Assembly: GCA_965225935.1 (NCBI GenBank)
Contig: CBDDCC010000010.1
Coordinates: forward strand, 210,511 to 274,510
DNA length: 64,000 bases
Direction of reading: 5' to 3'
Source: CALJXB01 sp965225935
GTDB lineage: Bacteria > Pseudomonadota > Alphaproteobacteria > Kiloniellales > JAKSDN01
Every line of letters starts with the position of its first letter. Within the stretch, counting starts at the first letter, position 1. Both the position numbers and the translations under genes were made by a program. The notes under the pieces were generated by a model. It saw only the letters and a program-made list of their open reading frames with translations. It searched no databases and had not been told where the DNA came from. Of this stretch, positions 59,277-64,000 are shown piece after piece.

Positions 59277-59729
59277 TCAGAACTTGAGCTTCAGGCCCTC
59301 GTGGCTGGCGACGAAACCGAGCCGTTCGTAAAAGCGCAGCGCGTCGGCCCGGGACTTGTCGGCGGTGAGCTGGACCAGGCCGCAGCCGGCCTCGCGGCAG
59401 CGCTCGATGGCGTGGCGCAGCAGGCCCTCTCCCACGCCCTTGCTCCGCCAGAGCTTGTCGACCCGCACGCCTTCGATCTGGCCCCTCAGGGTGCCGGAGA
59501 GCGACACGCCGGGGATGAGGATGAGCTGCAGGCAGCCGACCACCTGGCCGCCGTCACGGGCAACGATGAGCTCGTTGCCGCTTTGCGCCGCCATGGCGCG
59601 CCAGGCGTCCAGGTAGACCTTCGGCAGGGGATCGGCGTACTGCTCGCGGTTGGCGCCCAGGGGATCGTCCGCCAGCAGGCGCACGACCGCCGGCAGGTCG
59701 GCTTCCGTGGCCGTTGCGAACGCGATCAT
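59277..59729 (-). CDS. GNAT family N-acetyltransferase
   Basis: A 150-residue GNAT enzyme. The acetyl-CoA loop reads GVRVDKLWRSKGVGEGLLRHAI, followed by GLVQLTADKSRADALRFYERLGF, the classic motif A/B order. Substrate unknown. Its ATG overlaps the stop of the cell-wall hydrolase gene upstream by 4 bp, so it is the second gene of that operon. It converges on the YcgN gene. Confidence 0.9.
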   Translation of the reverse strand: MIAFATATEADLPAVVRLLADDPLGANREQYADPLPKVYLDAWRAMAAQSGNELIVARDGGQVVGCLQLILIPGVSLSGTLRGQIEGVRVDKLWRSKGVGEGLLRHAIERCREAGCGLVQLTADKSRADALRFYERLGFVASHEGLKLKF

Positions 59730-60340
59730 GGCCGGTGGTAGAAGATGTGGCGGCCGATGGTGCGGCCCTCCGCCATCCTCTTGCGCCAGGACGGCGCGGC
59801 GTAGACCGCGTGGTACCAGAGGGCACCGCTGGTCGGGTCCCGGCTGGAGCCGTTCATGATGTCCCAGGCGATCGCCCGGCTCTCGTCCCAGGCGACGCTG
59901 TCCTCCGGCTTGTCGCTGCGCCCGTCGCACCACCAGGAGAACTGGCAGCGGTTGCGCCGGTTTTCGCCGCCCTGGCGCACCACCTGGCAGATGCTGGGCG
60001 GGAAGGCGGCGTCCTGCATCCGGTTGATCACCACGTGACCGACCGCCCGCTTGCCTTCGAGCGGCTCGTTGCGGGCCTCGAAGTAGATGTTGAGGGCGAG
60101 GCAGTCGAGCTCGACCAGATCGACGTCTTTCGGCACCGGCGCCGGACGGTCCTGGATGAGATAGGCCACCACCAGAAGCAGCACCACGATCCAGGCGACC
60201 CGCGGCCAGGTCACCTTGTAGGACCAGATGCGCAGGTCCATCTTGAGGCGCTGCCAGCGCCGATGGGCGTCGACCCGCGCGCGCTTCAGGGGGCTGCGCG
60301 TTCTGCGACGGCGGGAGGAGCGACTAACCCGAGCAACCAT
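59726..60340 (-). CDS. Membrane-anchored SleB/Hydrolase_2 cell-wall hydrolase
   Basis: A 204-residue protein with a highly basic cytoplasmic N-terminus (VSRSSRRRRTRSPLKRAR), one membrane helix (VAWIVVLLLVVAYLI, about 47-62) and a Hydrolase_2 domain: LNIYFEARNEPLEGKRAVGHVV with catalytic glutamate, then CQFSWWCDGRSD and GALWYHAVY. It cleaves peptidoglycan in the periplasm, as spore SleB and Caulobacter relatives do. It is cotranscribed with the GNAT gene. Confidence 0.9.
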   Translation of the reverse strand: MVARVSRSSRRRRTRSPLKRARVDAHRRWQRLKMDLRIWSYKVTWPRVAWIVVLLLVVAYLIQDRPAPVPKDVDLVELDCLALNIYFEARNEPLEGKRAVGHVVINRMQDAAFPPSICQVVRQGGENRRNRCQFSWWCDGRSDKPEDSVAWDESRAIAWDIMNGSSRDPTSGALWYHAVYAAPSWRKRMAEGRTIGRHIFYHRP

Positions 60341-60740
60341 GACCGAATCACTAGGTCTTCAGGACAAACATCACATTAAGGAAGCGGTGACTTCCACAAC
60401 AAATCGGCGGGGCCGTTGGACCGCATTTCACACAAATAAACGATGGACCGATAAGTAAACGATCCAGTAACGGACGCCCTCAACTATCAAGCCCCGGCCG
60501 GTTGCGATATCATTAACCTGTCGTCGCCATTATTCCTCCGCTGGGATTTGCGGCGAAATCACGCCTCTTTTGACCGAGGTCCCCGAGGGGACTAGGTCGG
60601 GTCCGGCGGCGTCGGGAAAGCTCTTTACATGAACATGGGATCATTGGATAGCTTTGCTCCGACCGGCGTTCGCGAGTCCACCCACCGAGGCGGCCGGTGG
60701 GACCTATGCGCCACCCGTTGCGGCGAAGGAATAGTGGACC
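60341..60740. promoter_or_regulatory. Divergent promoter region
   Basis: This 400-bp gap separates the hydrolase operon (minus) from the next gene (plus). Its left part is AT-richer (60360-60460); a GTCCCCGAGGGGAC hairpin lies near 60579-60592 and a TTAACC half-site near 60515. Open frames in the gap have poor codon use. Nothing further is recognised. Confidence 0.35.
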
Positions 60741-61478
60741 ATGCAGACCATGAGCCTAGGCTTGCGAGAGCTGAGGGTCCGGCGGAAGCGCCAACGGCGC
60801 TGGCAGGTTCTGAAGTGGGCGGCGGCCTTCGCCGGCATCCTGGCCGCCGGCTTCTATTCCTACGAGACCGGCAGCCGGCTGACCGAGCGCGAAGTCGAGC
60901 GCCTCGAGGAGGAGATCGAAGGCCTAGGGACGCGCATCCAGCAGCTGGAGCAGGACAACGACCGCCTGGCGGAGGCCGCGCGCACCGCGAAGGTCAACGT
61001 CCAGGAGTGGCAGCAGCGCTACCGCAAGGACATCCCCTCGGGCGAGCTGAAGTCCCTCTACGAGAAGCTGCGCCAGAAGATGGCCAACGGCATTCCCGGC
61101 GAGCGCCTGGCCTTCGTGCTGGACCAGGCCAGCGACCGCAAGGACTGCGCCGACAACGTCGACACCAAGCGCTTCTACGTGAAGACGCCGCTCTACAACG
61201 GCGGCAACGACGCCGTCGGTTTCGCCGACAGCACCATCATCGTCACGGCCAAGGGGGCCAACTCGGTCGACTCCTCGGGCAATCAGCGGGCCCGCTTCGA
61301 TCCGGCCCAGGCCGTGGTGGTGCGCTTCGCGCGGCTCGGCGGCAACTCGGTGGAGACGGAGGGCGTGCTGCCGCTGCACCATTCCATGGTGATCGGCGAC
61401 AAGGAATACCGTTTCTCCGTCGTGGCCGGAGATGCTGGTATGGTGAAGGTGACCGCCGGCAACTGCCCCTATCCCTGA
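60741..61478 (+). CDS. Hypothetical membrane-anchored coiled-coil protein
   Basis: A 245-residue protein with a basic start, one membrane helix (VLKWAAAFAGILAAGFYSY, about 24-42), a coiled coil (about 47-95, VERLEEEIEGLGTRIQQLEQ) and a beta-rich periplasmic domain (TKRFYVKTPLYNGGNDAVGF, GVLPLHHSMVIGDKEYRFSV) with two cysteines. The architecture resembles FtsL/FtsB- or MreC-like coiled-coil anchors, but the C-terminal domain is unrecognised. It precedes the Sel1/SPOR gene by 59 bp and may be cotranscribed with it. Confidence 0.75.
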   Translation: MQTMSLGLRELRVRRKRQRRWQVLKWAAAFAGILAAGFYSYETGSRLTEREVERLEEEIEGLGTRIQQLEQDNDRLAEAARTAKVNVQEWQQRYRKDIPSGELKSLYEKLRQKMANGIPGERLAFVLDQASDRKDCADNVDTKRFYVKTPLYNGGNDAVGFADSTIIVTAKGANSVDSSGNQRARFDPAQAVVVRFARLGGNSVETEGVLPLHHSMVIGDKEYRFSVVAGDAGMVKVTAGNCPYP

Positions 61479-61537
61479 GGCCGCTAGCGGCGCGGGGACT
61501 GCGCGGGCGCTGATCCAGGAAGGATGGGCCAAGGACG

Positions 61538-62995
61538 GTGAGCAGAGTGGCGCAGAAACCAGAGATCGGGTGCGAGGGACCGGCGCGGGCGCGCCTGCGG
61601 CCACGCAGGTGCGCTTTCCGGTCGTGCCTCGCCAGGGTCTGTCTCGCGCTGGGCTTGGCGCTGGCCCAGGGCGCTTTGATCCAGGGCGCGCTGGTCCAGA
61701 GCGCCTTCGCCCAGAGCCTCTCGGACGGCATCGAAGCCTACCGGGCGGGGGACTATCAGCGGGCGCGGGACATCTGGCTGCCGCTCGCCGAGGCCGGCGA
61801 TTCGGTGGCCCAGTTCAATCTCGGCAAGCTCTACGAGTACGGCGGCGGCGGCCTCGCCAAGGACTATTCCCAGGCGGTGCGCTGGTACCGGGAGGCCTCG
61901 GCCCAAGGCGTGGCGGCGGCGGAGAACAATCTGGGCCTCATGCACGCACAGGGCCTCGGCGTGCCGCGCGACCTGCGGCGGGCGGCGGAGCTCTGGAAGA
62001 AGGCTTCGGAGGCTGGCTACGCGCTCGCCCAATACAACCTGGGCCTGGCCTACTTCCGCGGCGAGGGCGTGCCTCGGGACGAGCGCCTGGCGGCGGTCTG
62101 GTTCCACAAGTCCGCGGAGGCGGGCCTGGCCGACGCCCAGTACGCTATCGGCCAGCTCATCCGCATGGGCCGGGTGCTGCAGCGCGACGACGGCCTGGCG
62201 CTGACCTGGTACGACAAGGCGGCTGAGCAGGGCCACGCAGAGGCGACCCTGCAGGCCGAGGAGCTGCGCCGCTACGGCGTGGTCCCGAAGCCCCTGCCGC
62301 CGCTCGGCCTGGCGGTCACCTCCGGCCCGGGGACATCGGAGAGCGGTGGGGGCGCCGGCGCCGACGAGCCCGCCATGCCCGGGGCGCCCAGCGGCGGGAG
62401 CGCGCAGGGTGACGCGGCAAGAGCCGCCAAGGTCGCCGAGCTGATGCCGCCGCCGCCGAAGCCCGAGGTCCCGGCCAGCGTCCTCGCGCAGCTCCAGGGG
62501 AGCGCTCCGGCGGAGCCGGTGGCCGAAGCCACCGGGCCCAGCCTGGGGAGCGTCCTCAACGTCGAGCCGGCCCGCGACGGTGAAGACGGCTCGGACGATG
62601 GGGAGGCCGTGATCAGCGTCGGCTCTCTCGACGTGGGCGCGACGGAGAGCGCGGCCGCCAACGGCTCGCGAAGCGACACAGCGGATCCTCAACTGGCGGC
62701 ACGGCCGGAGGGCGGCCAGGGCGGTGTGAGCGACGGGCAGGGGATCTATCAGATCTGGCTGCTGTCCGCCTACACCAGAGACGCCGCCAACGAGCTCTGG
62801 GAGCGGGCCCGGGACAAGCACGCCAAGGCCCTGGGCTCGGTGCAGGTCTCCATCAACGAGGTGGACTATGGCGACCAGGGCAAGTTCTACCGGGTCATGG
62901 CGGGGCCGCTCAACACGGCCTATGCCGCCCAGGAACTCTGCCGGCAAATTCGCAACGCAGATCCGCGCAGCTTCTGTAAGATACTGACGCCCTAA
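61538..62995 (+). CDS. Sel1-repeat protein with C-terminal SPOR domain
   Basis: A 485-residue periplasmic protein. A long signal region ends with the repetitive ALIQGALVQSAFAQS. Five Sel1-like repeats follow (about 60-230, e.g. AQFNLGKLYEYGGG and AAENNLGLMHAQGLGVP), then a proline/alanine linker and a C-terminal SPOR domain (about 395-485: YQIWLLSAYTRDAANELWER, FYRVMAGPL). SPOR domains bring proteins to denuded septal glycan; Sel1 repeats bind partners. The start is GTG 61538. It is the second SPOR protein in this window. Confidence 0.88.
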   Translation: MSRVAQKPEIGCEGPARARLRPRRCAFRSCLARVCLALGLALAQGALIQGALVQSAFAQSLSDGIEAYRAGDYQRARDIWLPLAEAGDSVAQFNLGKLYEYGGGGLAKDYSQAVRWYREASAQGVAAAENNLGLMHAQGLGVPRDLRRAAELWKKASEAGYALAQYNLGLAYFRGEGVPRDERLAAVWFHKSAEAGLADAQYAIGQLIRMGRVLQRDDGLALTWYDKAAEQGHAEATLQAEELRRYGVVPKPLPPLGLAVTSGPGTSESGGGAGADEPAMPGAPSGGSAQGDAARAAKVAELMPPPPKPEVPASVLAQLQGSAPAEPVAEATGPSLGSVLNVEPARDGEDGSDDGEAVISVGSLDVGATESAAANGSRSDTADPQLAARPEGGQGGVSDGQGIYQIWLLSAYTRDAANELWERARDKHAKALGSVQVSINEVDYGDQGKFYRVMAGPLNTAYAAQELCRQIRNADPRSFCKILTP

Positions 62996-63047
62996 CCGGG
63001 CGTCTCGACAACAACGAGGGCGCAAGCCCCGCCGGGGGAGGTCACGC

Positions 63048-63818
63048 ATGGCCGAAGAGTCCTTCAAGGCCCGTCTGCAGGCGGGCCGGCGCGCCGACGG
63101 CTGCTTCTTGCAGATGTTCAGTCCGATCGCGGCAGAGATCGTCGCCGGAGCCGGCTACGACAGCGTCCTGATCGACCTGGAGCACGGGCCCGGCGGCATC
63201 ATGGACGCCATGGCCCTGATGCACGCCGTCAAGGGCGCCGGCCTCGCCGTCATGCTGCGGGTCGAGGAGAACGACCCCGTGCCGATCAAGCGGGCGCTCG
63301 ATCTCGGGCTCGACGCCATCATGATCCCCGCCGTCAGCAGCCGGGCCGAGGCGGAGGCCGCGGTCGCCGCCTGCCGCTATGCGCCGCGCGGAGGGCGCGG
63401 CATGGCCGCCCCCATCGTGCGCGCCACCGGCTACGGCGAAAGCTGGCAGGACTATTGTTCCGGCGGCGCCGACGAACTGCTGGTCATGTGCCAGATCGAG
63501 ACCCCGTCCGGGCTCGAAAACGTCGAGGAGGTCGCCGCCACCGAGGGCGTCGACCTGCTGTTCCTCGGACCTTTCGACCTCTCGGCCAGCCTGGGCCACT
63601 TGGGGGCGCCGGACCATCCCGAGGTGCGCGAGGCCATCGGCCGGGTAGAGGCGGCGGCCAAGGCAGCCGGCAAGCTGCTGGCCGCCATCCCCACGCCCGG
63701 GCGCAGTCCCGAGGAGCTTTTCGCCGACGGCTACGATCTGGTGGTGGGCGGCCCGGACAATATCCTCTTGCGCGCGGCGGCGCTCGAGGAGGCGGCCCGC
63801 CTCAAGGCCGCGCGCTAA
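63048..63818 (+). CDS. HpcH/HpaI aldolase family protein
   Basis: A 256-residue class II (metal-dependent) aldolase. Landmarks are SVLIDLEHGPGGIMDAMALM, the catalytic arginine/histidine region AACRYAPRGGRGMAAP, VMCQIETPSGLENVEEVAA with the metal-binding glutamate, and LLFLGPFDLSASLGH with the metal-binding aspartate. Such enzymes cleave 4-hydroxy-2-keto-diacids to pyruvate and an aldehyde. The ATG follows GGGGGAGG. No pathway neighbours are visible within the window. Confidence 0.9.
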   Translation: MAEESFKARLQAGRRADGCFLQMFSPIAAEIVAGAGYDSVLIDLEHGPGGIMDAMALMHAVKGAGLAVMLRVEENDPVPIKRALDLGLDAIMIPAVSSRAEAEAAVAACRYAPRGGRGMAAPIVRATGYGESWQDYCSGGADELLVMCQIETPSGLENVEEVAATEGVDLLFLGPFDLSASLGHLGAPDHPEVREAIGRVEAAAKAAGKLLAAIPTPGRSPEELFADGYDLVVGGPDNILLRAAALEEAARLKAAR

Positions 63819-63848
63819 TCCCGGACCCTAACCAGCTCTGATCAAGCG

Positions 63849-64000
63849 CTATCTGCCATAGTGCTCGGTCAGGTAGTCGAGCATCAGCTCCTGCTCCTCG
63901 GGGTCCAGCTCGGGCATGCCCTGTTCCTCGACCATCCAGTCGAGGGTTTCCTCCCAGCTCGCCCGGTCCAAGCCCTGCTGTACCACGATCTTGAGGGAAT
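63849..64000 (-). CDS. 3' end of a probable cytochrome-type protein (partial)
   Basis: The last 50 codons of a gene that enters from the right edge. The reading frame ends ETLDWMVEEQGMPELDPEEQ, then LMLDYLTEHYGR and TAG. This WxxxLxxMxxxxGM...L...E...I.DYL..HYG pattern is typical of the C-terminus of small c-type cytochromes or quinohemoprotein cytochrome subunits, where the methionine ligates heme. The heme motif itself lies outside the window. Confidence 0.6.
   Translation of the reverse strand, partial: SLKIVVQQGLDRASWEETLDWMVEEQGMPELDPEEQELMLDYLTEHYGR

Noticed and set aside
1..64000. CRISPR arrays, rRNA genes, complete insertion sequences or prophage genes
   Set aside because: No regularly spaced repeats, rRNA-like sequence, transposase or phage structural genes were found.

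Overview
This window is chromosomal DNA from a GC-rich bacterium, most likely an alphaproteobacterium of the Rhodospirillales type. Evidence for that placement: strong G/C third-position use in almost every gene, many GTG starts, ATGA-coupled operons, a DUF1127 protein, an Mrp antiporter cluster, a DUF2336-like tail, and CtrA-like boxes in several gaps. No plasmid, phage or CRISPR genes are visible. The only mobile-looking DNA is a 257-bp palindromic MITE-like element at about 43.97-44.22 kb.

Layout. 0-8.3 kb: nucleotide cyclase/TolB/TPR protein, fatty-acid desaturase, S-formylglutathione hydrolase, class II aldolase, membrane histidine kinase, ATP-grasp enzyme and an alpha/beta hydrolase. 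8.2-13.9 kb (minus): an envelope operon with a 52-residue membrane peptide, a YdbH-like AsmA-type bridge protein, YnbE-like lipoprotein, YdbL-like DUF1318 protein and a PG-binding/SPOR/TPR protein. 14.1-21.6 kb (plus): a ten-gene Mrp-type cation/proton antiporter cluster with three large NuoL/M/N-like subunits. 21.6-24.0 kb (minus): ABC ATPase, permease and methyltransferase. 24.2-27.0 kb: HDAC-family deacetylase, DUF192 protein, small secreted protein and O-methyltransferase. 27.6-39.0 kb: OmpA-like lipoprotein in AT-rich surroundings, a degenerate histidine kinase upstream of a 1385-residue coiled-coil protein, methionine aminopeptidase, Popeye-like cNMP-binding membrane protein, tRNA-His and a second large coiled-coil membrane protein.

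39-64 kb is a mosaic of short transcription units: several uncharacterised proteins, methyltransferases, the MITE-like element, a redoxin-like/2-oxoglutarate oxygenase fusion, an orphan Tat-secreted solute-binding protein, an EEP phosphatase, the PA2779/PA2778-type pair, a 35-residue peptide gene with its own terminator, a Rieske oxygenase, LysE exporter, a cysteine-containing HTH regulator divergent from an MFS exporter, a DUF6134 protein, FAD oxidoreductase, DUF1127, OsmC, YcgN, GNAT, a SleB-type cell-wall hydrolase, a Sel1/SPOR protein, HpcH/HpaI aldolase and, at the right edge, the 3' end of a probable cytochrome gene.

Recurring theme: envelope construction (AsmA-type lipid bridge, two SPOR proteins, OmpA, cell-wall hydrolase, two large membrane-anchored coiled-coil proteins) and ion homeostasis. 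Least explained parts: the small-peptide/minicistron leader and SPOR gene attached to the ydbH-ynbE-ydbL unit, the degenerate kinase/coiled-coil operon, the three-engine Mrp cluster, the full-length palindromic element and the 35-residue peptide gene. All functions are inferred from sequence motifs read by eye; no database search was possible.
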